Source: Todiramphus chloris collaris (Eukaryota > Chordata > Aves > Coraciiformes > Alcedinidae). Taken from it: a DNA stretch of 64,000 bases. Location: assembly GCA_025345505.1 (NCBI GenBank), contig JANVCC010000022.1, positions 30,133,155-30,197,154 of the forward strand. The letters run 5' to 3'. Under the pieces are notes generated by a model. It saw nothing but the letters and a program-made list of their open reading frames with translations. It made no database searches and was not told where the DNA came from. Shown piece by piece: positions 1 to 12,800 of the stretch (the stretch's first letter is position 1; each line of letters opens with the position of its first letter). Made by a program: the position numbers and the translations under genes.

Positions 1-254
1 CCCTGAAGGCTTTGCTTGGTTCCTGCATGGACAAACTCACCAACTTCAACAGGACACAGGTTTGCTTTTGGGAGCCAGAGAGGAAGGTTCATTGGCAGTA
101 AGATCACGCCAATGCTGACCTGACCACTTGCACTAGCCACTCAGCCACGATGGTTCACGGCCAGTTTGTCCACATACAAAAACTGCATGGACACAGAGCA
201 TCATGCAGCACGGGCAAAGGGTGAGACATGTTTTCCTATCACCCAGAGATGCAA

Positions 255-590
255 CACAGTCTACAGCTTCCTCATGGGAGCAGTCGAGGGGAAGGTGCTG
301 ATCTCCTCTCTCTGATTACCAGCAACAGGACACAAGAGCATGGAATGAAGCTGTGCTAAGGCAAGTTCAGATTGGACATTCAGAAAAGGTCCCTCACTGA
401 GAGGGTGGTCAGTCGCTGGAGGAGGTTCCCCAGGGAAATGGTCATGGCCCCAAGCCTGTCAGAGTTCAAGGAGCGTCTGGATGACACTCTTAGTCAGATG
501 GTTTAATTTTAGGTAGTCCTGAAAGAAGCAGGGAGTTGAATTTGATGATCCTTATGGGTCCCTTCCAACTCAAGATATTCTATGAATATA
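255..590 (+). mobile_element. CR1 LINE, 5'-truncated 3' fragment
   Basis: The sequence follows the CR1 ORF2 3' end and short 3'UTR: a GATCTCCTCTCTCTG block, a TTCAGATTGGACATTCAG block, GTTCCCCAGGGAAATGGT, and a terminal TTCCAACTCAAGATATTC then TATGAA. It is diverged and has no intact reading frame. Confidence 0.85.
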
Positions 591-999
591 AATTGAAGTA
601 ACTTGACATTCTGCTAGACACCAAACTATCTGTGCTGTGTCTTCATGGACATGTATGTTACTTGACCATGATTATCCAAATTTCTGCTGAGACTACAGTG
701 GTTCAACAAGGACTAGAACTGCTCTGTCAAGCAAGTGTAGGCCTTACACATATGTTGAAGTTATACAGCTTTACAAACAGGCTAACACAGATAAAACAGT
801 AAAGCCCACCCAGGAGGACAATATTTATAATCTATGGGATTGTTTATTCTGGAATACTTCTTGCAGCATGGAAAGGACAACAAGATATACTGTCAAATTC
901 ATAACAGTATAACTTTTTTAAAAATTTTTTTTTTTTTTTTTAAATCTAAATATAACAAGGCCCTAACAGAGAGTTATTTTTGTTAAAAGTTAATCCAGC

Positions 1000-3770
1000 A
1001 AATGGTACTGCAACACTATGGGGACTTTTGCATGTAACTCCTTATGGGCAAGGTTTGTTTTTTAAATAATCAAGAACAATTTTTATTTTTAAAAATAAGC
1101 AAACAGGTCTCAGTCCCTGCCTCTGAGAGCGAAGCTATCTCTCTATCCTTTCTTGACACTTCTGTGTTTCAGTATTGATGGGTCCCCTGAGTTACAGGGC
1201 TATCACATGTAAGTGGATATGGTACAGGCTATACTCCTGGAAACTCCAAGGTCTTTTTTTAAACCCTTCTCATCACCTTTCCAAACTGCATGTCAGTAAC
1301 AGCCAAGCAATATATTGGGCCAGTATTACAAACCAGGATGAAAAGAACACAGCCAGTGTACATCTTCCAAAGCACTTTCCCCAGAATAAACCAAACAGCT
1401 CCTGGTACGCAGGGGCAACGTTGATCTCACCTACTCAGAAAAACATATGGGATTTATTCCATTTTGGAAGGCAGCTGTAACTGTGTGGCCACAACCTGGA
1501 TACCTCTGGGCTCCCCAGCTGCCTCCGTCCACATGCAAGGCACTGCAGAGCAGGCTGCAAACCCGGGGAGCTGACACAAGCACCAAGGCAGGGTGGACCT
1601 TGACATGGTGTCAACTTCCTCTCAAAAAAAGATGGTGCTTCCCATCCTCCATAAAAGTATTTCTTACCCAAAAGCTTTCCTGGCCTCTCTGTCTGACCTC
1701 CCCTCTCTGTCAGGAAACCACTTACAACCTTCTCACCTACACAACCTGGTCCTCAACCAAGAAGCCTCAAGCTCCTTCACTTCAGGCGGAGGAATCACCA
1801 TGTCCCAAAGCCCGGGCATCCTTTTTGAAGCAGCACTATAATTCACAGAGCATCCAGGACAGCCAGTTGAGCAAGATTGTGACTAAGTAGACACTGTTAC
1901 TCAATTATCTGAGTTGGCTGAAGGTCTTCCCATTGTAACACTATTTTTCTATTCTAGTATTATTTTGGGTTTTTAAAAAACTAATTTGGTGGGGATGGGT
2001 GGATTTTTTTTATTTTTTTTCTGCAAAACTTGGTGCTTTTAATGAAAAAAACATTGCTTTTCCCAATATTTTGCTGGTTATTTCTGTTGGGAAAACTTGA
2101 AAGACATCGGTTTTGTCAGAAAAATATCAGTGTCTGTCCGAATTCCTCCAGTGTCAGCTGGGAGTTGTAATTCACAGGCTCCATGTCCTCCTCTTTCCCC
2201 GAAGGCTGGGCTCCTGGGCACCCCTCCAGCCTTCATGACGCATTCCCACTTTGACTAACCCACAGTAAAAGCATCATGGGATTTGTAACCCAGCCAAAGA
2301 CCTCGACCCCAAGGGCGACATGGCACACAAGGCACTTCAATGGTAACTTCTGAGGTCTGCAACAGTAGCTCAAACTGATGCTGCTTTAAGGGCCAAATGG
2401 ATTTAATTAAATGTTTCCATTTCAAAAGGCTAGAACATTTTATTTAGCATTTTCAGCGGACAACTTCTCATTTTTTGAAAAATTTCCATTCCAGGAAAAT
2501 GTTTGGTATTTCAGTCTTCCATCTCAATTCAGGACAAAATTAAATGTTCAGGTATCAGAATTTGATGCTATATGGACTTTTGGTTTGGGAAACAGCCTTG
2601 TTAATTAGCTGCCAAAAGTGAAATGACTCCATGCAAGAAGGGTGTGATCCAGTTTGCCTTTCACATCGGTGGAAGCCACTTTTTCAGCTTAGTGGAGCCT
2701 GGATTGTGTCCCAAAAGACCAAAGAAGGGTGGAGTTCACCATAGTTGCAGATATTGGAAACAAGAGTGAGGAGTAAAATAGCAAGAATATAAGAAGCAGC
2801 AACTAAGTTGGTCTGTTACCTGGACTCAAAACTCAGTTTTACTTACTTTAGTGAGTAACAGGAGGAAAAAAAATCATTAAGAATGTAAGACCTAATTCCC
2901 AACTACAGTAAAGATATTAATCAACACTTTGTAAAGTAGAATAAACCAATAGCATGAATTTGTCATGAGCTTTATGACTTTCAATATTCAAAACATTTTC
3001 TCATAAAACCTTCATATACTCCACTCAAGTAGATAAAAGCTCAAAATATAATATGGTATCAAACTGCTTGCCTCAGGTTGTCTGTCCTCTCTTGAACCCC
3101 ACAAAATTGTTCTGTTGGATGGGTAATACAGAAGCTCTGTCAGGAGGGACCAAGGTCTCTGGACTTTGAGCTCATTTACAGGTGGAGAACATCTAAGACT
3201 GGGCCTCCAGGGTTGATGCTCTGGGTGAAGATTGGACACCAAATTCATTCTCTGCATTGCCCAGTCTAGTTTTGGATGTAACCCTAAGCCTTCCACCTCA
3301 AAGAGTAAAAGAGAAGCCCCAGGAAGCCTATGTCCATCAGCAACAGGGTGTCTGTTGAAAGCAAGAGAGCACTCAGAACAGTAAACAAATCAATTCACTC
3401 AACCATGAGGGGTCTAGAGAATTGGTTTTTGTTTATCTTTCATTTCCCTTTAGTACAAGGCAGATGTTTCTAAGTAATAAGCAGAAACCTCGACAATTAT
3501 TAAGGCTGAAGAGGAAGGGAGGGAGGAAGGAACATGTACAAGCTTTGAGGATGTTCTCAGCTCCAGCTTCAAAAAATACCCCAAAAAACCAAAACCACAC
3601 ACCAGCAAAAATTTATATCTGTAAAAGCAAGTTTTTTCTTAAGCTGTTTGGTAATTCTTAGTTCAGAGGAGCATTTTATCCAGACGGTTCTTCAGGTTTC
3701 CAGTCTAGGTTGTAGCAATCTCAATGAGGCACTAATTTTTAGGCTGTTAAAGTCTTTCTGTGCAGCACGG
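1000..3770 (-). other. TFCP2L1: TFCP2L1 3' untranslated region and flank; end not resolved
   Basis: No further coding sequence follows the stop codon. Minus-strand AATAAA hexamers (TTTATT on the plus strand) occur at 2439-2444, 2009-2014 (inside a T-run), 1452-1457 and 1082-1087, with another at 843-848. The sequence alone does not show which one is used, so the lower limit given is arbitrary. The block around 2000-2620 looks repeat-derived. Confidence 0.5.
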
Positions 3771-3808
3771 TCATTTTAAAATGATGTGGTAGCCATCATT
3801 GCTTTCAG
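3771..3808 (-). CDS. TFCP2L1: TFCP2L1 coding exon 15 and stop (residues 464-475)
   Basis: 38 coding nt after acceptor TTACAG, encoding [12 protein letters not shown] and then TGA at 3773-3771. The mammalian protein, as I recall it, continues with CGL after ILK. Here a TGA occupies the Cys codon position. Confidence 0.93.
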
Positions 3809-6800
3809 CTGTAACAAAGAAACGCAAAGCATTTTTTTCAGTGCTTTTAGAAAACAGCACAGATACACAACTCCAGATTTTCTTCTTAGGCAGTTTACAG
3901 TAATTTGTACTCTTGTTCCACAACCCACTCATGAAAATCAATGTTGAACATCTAGGTCAAACCATTGACATGGAAAAAAACCCAAAACCACAGCACACTG
4001 ATTTTTTTTTTTTTCACACTAATTTTTTTTCTAAAAAAGCCCAAACCACCTGTCATCTTTAGTCATTTTACTAGATGGTTTTCTGCTCATTTATGTCAGC
4101 GGTATCAATGGATTTATGAAAGTTTTATAACAGCATAACAGAGGAAAGCATAGATCAATGTCTATCATAATGTAGCTGATGCAACATCTTGACTTACACT
4201 GAATTATATCACTTACCTTTTCAGGATAACAGCACCTAGTTTGTGATAACACTTAGTGCAACTGAAAGGAGAAATTATCTTTAGAGCCACATGTAATAGC
4301 GGCAGCAATACATACCTTTTAACGTGCTGATAACGAAACAAGATTCATCTTGGAAGTTTTGTACCATCTGAAGGGCAGAAGGAAAAAAGGCAAAAGAAAA
4401 TATTTTTAGCAATTAAATTCAGGTTTCTTGCAGTGTAATATAGACTTTAGAGAAGAGGTATCAAACAACATTCGGTGTCTAGTCCTGCAAAATCCTGAGT
4501 AAACCTGCCTGTAAGTTTATTGAAGTACATGACTGATTAAGGTCCTTGCAGCTGCTAATGTGCTTAAGAGAAGCTCATACTCAAGTGCTTGCCTGGAATG
4601 GATCTAGCTTGTTCAGCATTTTACCATCCTCTTTTCAGCCCTTGATCCTACAAGTTCTTATACTTCTCCAGTTAGTCTATTAAAGACAGTGCTCTTAATT
4701 GCCCTCAGTGAAACCACACTAGTTTAGATTGGATGAAGACAGTCCTCCTCCTAAAATATAACAATCATAATACACATTCAGTTGAACAATGAAGCTCAGT
4801 TGAACTTACATTAGCATCTGAAATAATATCTAGAGGTGGTCAGCCATGAGAAATAGACTCCTTACTGAATAAAGTAATATTCCTACTGAAAAGCCATTTC
4901 AGCAGCATCCACCCATTTTTTTTTGACCAGACATTAGTACAGATGCTCTGCTTGCAGAAATCATTTACTAGTTTGTATTTTGTCAAGGCAAAGGAATCTT
5001 CATGAAACTGCTACGAGAGGCAAGGCAGATCATGGGAAGCAATATCAGTATCTAAAGCTATTTGAGTCATTCATGAGAAAGAGACAGACTTTCAGAACAT
5101 ACAGAGGTTCTAGTGAGGCCCCTAATGAAAGAGGTGAATTAAGAGCTTCATCTGCCTTCAGATCCAATCCAAAATGGTCATTTAAGCTTCAACCTTAGTC
5201 CATCCTTAGTCATCCCATCTTAGAGTAGCTGTGTGAGACAGAGGAGGTGAATTACCTTCAGGAGGTGTCTCATACAGTCGAAGCAGATGCTAGACACTGA
5301 ACTTTGGATGGCAGGTGATCAGAACTTCTCTGATCAGTTTTGAAAATCCAGCTTTAAGTAAGAGCTTTCTCCTAGCTATTGAATATTATTATCAAGCACT
5401 TTCCAGCTGTAGGTTCTCACACCAAAAACCCCTTTCAATTTAGACTAATATCCCTATTCTCTTTTGGGTTTAACATCCACCCCCTGCTCCCACAAATCAA
5501 GCTTCACTGACCAATGTGTGTCTGTGCCTAATGATGCATGAAGTACATTCATACAGTGCCTCATTCTTGCCACTATAGTACTAGAACAAGAAAAAAAATA
5601 TTAAAAAAGCAATAGACTTTGTTAATAATTGACTTAAATAAATACTTAAAGCCTTATACCCAAGCTGGTTCAGGCGATTCCCCTACCAAGTGTTGCCCCC
5701 AAGCACTTTACATCCATAAAGCATCAAGGTTTCAGATTTAATCAGGCTGAAATAGCAAGGAGACTTTAGGAATAAGCATTACAGTCTTCAATTTAGGCTC
5801 CAGTTGAGACCTATGCTCTGCTTCATTTGTTTTAACAGTGCTTCTTATTAATGAAGCTCCTTAAGTGATTCTGGTGCATGAATGAGTAGGTAATTTAGTG
5901 GGGGAAAAAGAGGAAGAAGGGCAACTCACTATTAACCTGCAAGTTAATGGAATGGACTAAACTAAGCCATCATGTAATGGGACACAAACAGGTAGCAGAG
6001 GTCCATGAAATTAGTGTGCACTTCCACAGCACTGACTCAGACCCAGTGCTGCAATCACTGGCTAAGGCTACTTGCCCTACAGATTTTCAAACTTGCCTTC
6101 TTTAGTAAGCTTTCTTATGTCATTTTAAAGGTTCTTACTGTAGAATCTTACTTCAAAAATTATTTAAGTAGCCAACATGAAAAGATATGACTGACTTTGT
6201 TCTGTTTTGTTTAAAAAAAAAAAAAAAAAAGGCTCTTTTACAAAGCAAAGATCTTAAAAATCACACGTCACTGGTATGATTGAATAACCTGCTTTAAGTA
6301 TTTGCTTTAACTTGTTGGGATTAGTAACCTTGCAAAACTTTCTTGAAGTTTCATTCCATAATTTAAATAGTCACCCTAACTTCAAGGTGTCCAAAAACTG
6401 TTACAGCTCTGACAGAGTTTGCATTAACCCCCTACCTCATTGCTCACTAATACATGGATCCCTGTGGGTCCCTGACGGTAGATTCGATTTATCTGCTGTG
6501 GAGAAATGCTGTACAAGTTTGCAATCTTCTCGATTAATTCCAGCGTGGTCAGTTCTTCCAAGAAGATTGCGTGATAGACTGCAACAAGTTGGAAGTAATT
6601 AGAGAATTGGAATTATAGAACAGCAAATAACACCAAGATGCTCAATATCAATAACCAGATGGGTTAAAGATCAAGGTTCAAATACTGACAGTAGAAAAAC
6701 AAGCTTAGTACATTTAAAGCAGCCCCCAAATATCCAGCTGGATGATTTGTAGAAAAATACCCAGTACTTGGATGCAGTGGGCAAATAAAGCACGTCGGTT

Positions 6801-9800
6801 TTGCCCAGAGGAAAACCACAGGGACTAATGACAACATGTACCATGGGGCACTAAAAAACCCTGTCTCATAAAAATGTTAATATTTTTTGATTATTAAAAT
6901 TATTAAAAGAATATTTTTACTGATTTTGACATTGTAAAGTAGATCCAATTAAGCAGTAAACCACAGGATATTGTGTTACACAAAAGTAGTATTTTATTAG
7001 ATGTTATCCCACTGATCCCAAAGGCACAAACTAGAGACTACAGTGTATCAAGTAACTGTAGATGACAGTATTATTTCCTACCATCTGGACTGGGTTTTAA
7101 AACAACAAGGTAGAAAATTTGTGCCTGGTTAATGCTACGTGCAAGAACTAAGGACAATCCCTATTGTCATTTGATTGTACATCGTGTCATGAGGGATGGA
7201 TAAGAGCAGTGAGTCTTCAAAAGCTTCAAATGTCCAAGAATTAGAACCTTGTTTTAAGATACACCAACCTTCCATTTCCCAGAATTTTTTCAAAACAGCC
7301 ATAATCTAAAGCAAACTGGGGATAAGAAGGCAGTTTTTAATGCTACGGTCCCTATCAAGAACTGAATAGATTTTGCTGTGACATTCTGCAGATAGCTTGT
7401 AAATTGGGTGTGTTCCCCAGGTAGATGACACCAGTTGGAATCTGTAAACTGACCAAAGTGGCAGAGCTGGGACAAACAAGATCTCAAGGACACCATGCTG
7501 CCCCACACAGGAGCTTGGGAGAGAGCAGCATTCTCACCAGGTAAGTGTTTAACAAAACCCATCCATAAAAACTTACCACAAAGACTGCCATCTCCATTTT
7601 CTCGTTTTTGGTGGAGATGGGACCTGTTTTGCTCTGGTTCTTGACAGACATATATTGTCATCTTGGGCCTTACATTTCTATGGATTATTAAAAAACAGTA
7701 GTGAGTTATTTAGTAGATCTAAAATTCTTCCAGTCAGCTACCAACCAATGACAGATGGAATCATTCAGGCTGTGCATAAATAACAAACTAAGGGGTAGTC
7801 TTGAGGGTGACTAGATGTCTCAGGAGGTCTAGTAAGACCCCCTGGAAGGTGGTGATACAGTACAGTGGACCTTAATCTCTTCAGGATCAGATAAGAATAA
7901 ACAGTTCACAGCACTTTCCAAGCAGCTCATCATACCTGCCTTTACTGATTTGAATCCTGTCCAGCTGTAGTCCAGCTGCAGAATTTATGGTGTTATTGCA
8001 ATAAAAATAAATTTAAGAGTCATGGGAGGCTCTAGGGATCATCTGGTTGGCTTGTTGTTTGTTACCTGTGATGGAAATGCAACACAAGGTAATTGTAGGC
8101 TTGTGTCTCATATGAAGTGGATAGAAGCTATCAGCTGGTAGCATAAACCACCGAAGATCCACATTAGGCTGCTTCACTTCAGCAACATTTGAGCTATGCT
8201 TGGATTTGAATACCACTGTGAGATCTCCAGCCTCTGAGAGGACCTCTCTGAAGTGTAAAAAGGAAGTCTAAATGCTATAGCTCCAGGATTAACTTCTAAT
8301 TAACACTCAAAGCTGCCATAACAACAACAAAAAATAGGAAGGAAGAGTGTACAAACCTTCCTTTGATTGCATTAAAGAGCCGAATTCCATCAGCGGGACC
8401 ACAGATTTGAACAAAATCTTCTTTGGACATCTTCAGTAAGTCAGCACCTACATATTTCAGATTGATTTTTTTTCAGAAGTTAAGCAAATCTTAGCTTCCA
8501 AATTGTGTGTATGGCCAGCAGGAAAGGGCAGGGGGAAAGAATCCACAAAGCTAAATCAGACAGATTTGCCTAGAGAAGTTGCAAATTCAGACTGCAAATC
8601 AATCACTTTGAAATGGAGAGCTAGAAGGTGCCAAAAGAGAAGTGTTGCACTGGGAGATATTCTAGCCAACCTAGAGACAAGCTAGATATTTAACACTGGC
8701 CATTAAACAGACCAGTCTTCTCTAACTGCCATGTTCATCAGGTTATTTAGTCATGTTGCAAGTCAGAGAGAGGCTCCTCGAGGTTTCCAGATCTTTAACA
8801 GTTTCCCATTCCACCATCTCACAGCTGTGTACAACTACCCAGTAGAGAGGTACAGCAAAGACGGAGTTGCAGATGGAGCCAGACTCTTCTCAGAGGAGCA
8901 AGCGACAGAATGAGAGGCAGCAGACAGAAGATGGGAAACACTGACTAGGTATGAGGAAAATCTTTTTCACTGTGAGAGTTATCAAGTATTTAAAGAGGTT
9001 GCTTAGTGTGACAGTGCAGTTTTCAACCTTGGAGATACTCAAACGCAACTGTCCAAAGCCCTGGACTTGGGTTTGCACCTAATAAACTCAAGAAGTCCCC
9101 TCCATCTTAACTTATGCTCTTCCACCTTATTCTATATTTCTACAAGCTGTTTTGGCAAATCCTAATGTAGGAACAAAAGAAAAATGACAGTGGATCAGAC
9201 CAGTGATACCATCAACAATGGCCAGCAGCAGATGCTATTGATATGAAGCACAAGCTGCACTTACAAGAGAATAAAGACAAAATAATTGGACTGTTTAAAC
9301 TCACCCGAAAAACTTGAGAAGAGTCTACAGAATGGAGAGAACCTATTACGATGAAGCCACTGCTGGGCATCTTGAATAGAAGCAGAAGGAAGGAGATGCT
9401 ACATTGCAAAAAGAATAAGAAGGTCTTGAAATGAACTGTTCACCAGTGTCCTAAAAAAGAAAAGCACCACATTAACATGATCTCAAGTACTTACATCATT
9501 GCTGGGAGGCAGGAGCTCCACTTGGTGGGTTGGAGAACTGTTGCTAAAAAAATTATGTAAAGTTGGAAGAGAAAAAAAAAAACAAACACCACATTATTTT
9601 AAATTTTATATTGCAGTGACCATCCTCTTCCCCCTCCTCCATCTGACTCACTGTCACAAGTTACATACCAACTTGTCATTTTTCTCTATCACCTTTTAAA
9701 AAAACAGTGTCCAAAATCTGGACTAAGGGGGAAAAAAGTTAAAGAAATCTCTACTTAAGCCTTTTGTCGGTCAGTTGAGATGCTACTCAACACAGAGGAA

Positions 9801-12800
9801 AAAACCCTCAACTTACTGAACTTATTCAAGCTTTTCCATACGGGTGACTCACTAATGTAACACCATCTAAGCAAGGAAATTGTGAACTATATATGGCTGA
9901 ACTCAAAATCTCTGTAAGCCAGAAATCCCCTAACTGGACCCACTGTCTAAAAAAGTCTCTTCACGAAAATTGAATAAAGGACCTTATAATTCAACCCTGG
10001 TGTTATCTTAAGCACAATAAATTGCAATTTAATTATATTACACAAGACCACATTTCTACTAAATCCTCCTAAAACATAGACTGGACTTCAATATGTCCAA
10101 AATTTCCCCAATAGTTAATAATCTACTACTGGAAGAAAATGCTCAGACCTCTCTACTGACTCCAATTTCTGTCATTTCAGTGTTTGTCCTTATTCATAGG
10201 TTGAGGTTGCTCATTGAAAATTTGTGATCACAAACTGATTACAAACATTTACGGTGAACATTGATTAATTAATAAGCTGTGTGGGAAGGCAACAAGGCTG
10301 CAGGGTCCAAGGGGAGGAAAAGAAAGGTCTACACCAAATTCCATGGAGAAAGTATGTTGCAGGGAAGACTAAGAAATACCAAAAATATACCTGCTGTATA
10401 TTTTTGTCCTCAGCTATCATCTTGGGTGTTTCAGGACCATTAAAACTATTTATGACAGGTACATTAGCTGGTTAAACATGCCCCCTGTTAGTCCTTTTTT
10501 TCTGGAATGGCTTCTCAAAACACAGGCTTTTTGTCCCAGACAGGATTTGTTTACATCCCACTTAACTGGGAATTCAGCACCCCAAACCACTGTAAAACCA
10601 AAAGGATGGACAAAATGCCAGCTCTGAAGAGGTGCTGAAGGATGAAAGCCTCTAATATTGAGAATTGCTGGTACAGGGCATGGTATGTTCTCTGACTCCC
10701 ACAGAAGGGTAAGAGGAAATTCATGGCAGGAATTGCCCTGATGGTCCTCTGATGCTCACCTTCCAGCCACCATGTAAGCAGTGGACATACAAACAGTACT
10801 CTGCATTACAGAGAATTCCTGGATGGAAAGTCTTAAAAGGCTTTGTGGGAAATATTTTCCCCCTTCTAGAAAGGGCTGGCCTTGACCTCTTCTTCCAGGG
10901 TATGAAATGCATGGACACACAAAACACATGCACACAAAGGCTGCCATATCCACAGGAAAGATAAAGCATTTACTCATTACATACCCATCTCCAAGGTTGA
11001 AGCTGGTGGGAGAACTGTTGTAGCTTGGAGATGGAGCATTGTTCATTTGATAAGGCACATCTGGCCAGGGAGAGCACTGTTGGAAGAAAGGCAGCAGGGA
11101 TACTTTCATAAGGATGGAAATAAAGGATTTGATTCCCCTCTCATACCACATTCATGCTGTTGCCACGCCACTAACTTCAGCTCATCACTCCTGCTGGGAG
11201 GAGGAGACAGGCCATGGATTTTCTATGCTGCTCTCCAAGCAGGCTGTCAGGGGGCCAGATTGATTCCAGTTGTGCATTCCACATTTCTCCCATTTCACAA
11301 AGCCTGTCCCCAAATAACACTGGGCCAAAGTGTGCACAGCTGTAAGTCAGAGCAGCGCCAGTAAGTCAACTCAGACTGAAGGCAGCAATGATACAGAAAT
11401 ACCCCTGGTCTCAATTATAAGTCCCTAATTAAATCCAGGCAAGAGTGACAAATACACTCCAGAGGCATTGCTTTAGGTTTATACCAGAGAAAGAGCAGAA
11501 TTTTAACCAGGATGCTAAAATCTCTGGCTATTAGTTAGAGAGCTGGAGTTATAAACAGGTGTTACATGGAGAAAATTTAAGACAGACAGACACAAAGCTA
11601 CTAAAATCCTTCACAAACATAGGTCAAACTCCATATTCCATTACAGTAGTGTAAAACCAGAGTAACCCAGCTAGAATTGGTGACTCTGTTGTTAATTTAA
11701 GCCACTGTAATCAGAGAAATCTAGCTTTGTGGAACCCCCTGCCATCAAGAGCTCAAGTAAAAATGCTCTGTAGTGTCCTTGTTTGCAATGATAAAAAGAT
11801 GACAAGTATAGGTTTGGAGTTTTATCATCTCCACAAATACTAGCAAATATTTTTATCATCACCACAAGCACTAGCAAATATTTAACTCTTTGGCAACCCA
11901 CATTTCTCTGTGCAATATGTCAAAGTGCATCAGAGCTCATAGGGAGAGTTTGGGATCTGCCAGCTCAGTAGAATTAGGTCTGTGTACACAAGAGCCTCGT
12001 TAACAACCACCACGTTGAATTACAAAACATGCTGGTTGCTCCTGGCAAAGTGAGGAAAATGGAGTGGGAAGGACTGTATCTCACAAACAGGAAGTTTATT
12101 TAAATTAAGAAAACCCCCTCATTTTTAGAAGTCACAGTAAGCCACTTCAAAAAAACAAGAACTAAATTGACAAGACACTCCCACAGGGAGATGGAACAGC
12201 ACTTTTTTACTTTGCTTAGTAATTCTGCAGCCTGGAGTAAGCATGTTAGCAATGGCAGGGAGGGGAACAAACACATCTCTACACCACATGCATCAGGATA
12301 TAAGACATTCAAGATATTCCTAGAGTACAAGTTAGAATCTTTTGAGATCTTGTATGTAATAGTAGCTTTATAGGCACATTCACAGAAAAACAGATTAATA
12401 ATTTAATCAGCCTATTCATCTGTTCAAGTGCCCCATCTCCAACATGAGCTTCTGCCAGACAGTTCTGAAGAAAATACCTCATACAACTGGCATCTAAGTG
12501 TGATGACAAGTGCCCAGAAGCACAGCAGAAAATAGAAAAAACTTTTCTTTTAAAGCTAGGCTGTTAAGGGTTGCTTTATACTCTGAAACATAAGAAACCT
12601 TGGCATCTTCTATAAACTACAAAAGTGAGAGATTTTATAATTTCACATCACACTCTATTTCAATCATATCCGTCCATATGTGTCTCCACAAGACAGTCTC
12701 CAGGGCTCAGTTAGAGTGCATTTTCGCTCAAATCTATGTCCCAACATGCTGAAGTAGTATTACGTGTCTAAAACACTTTACCTCTGTGAGAATAGTTGTC

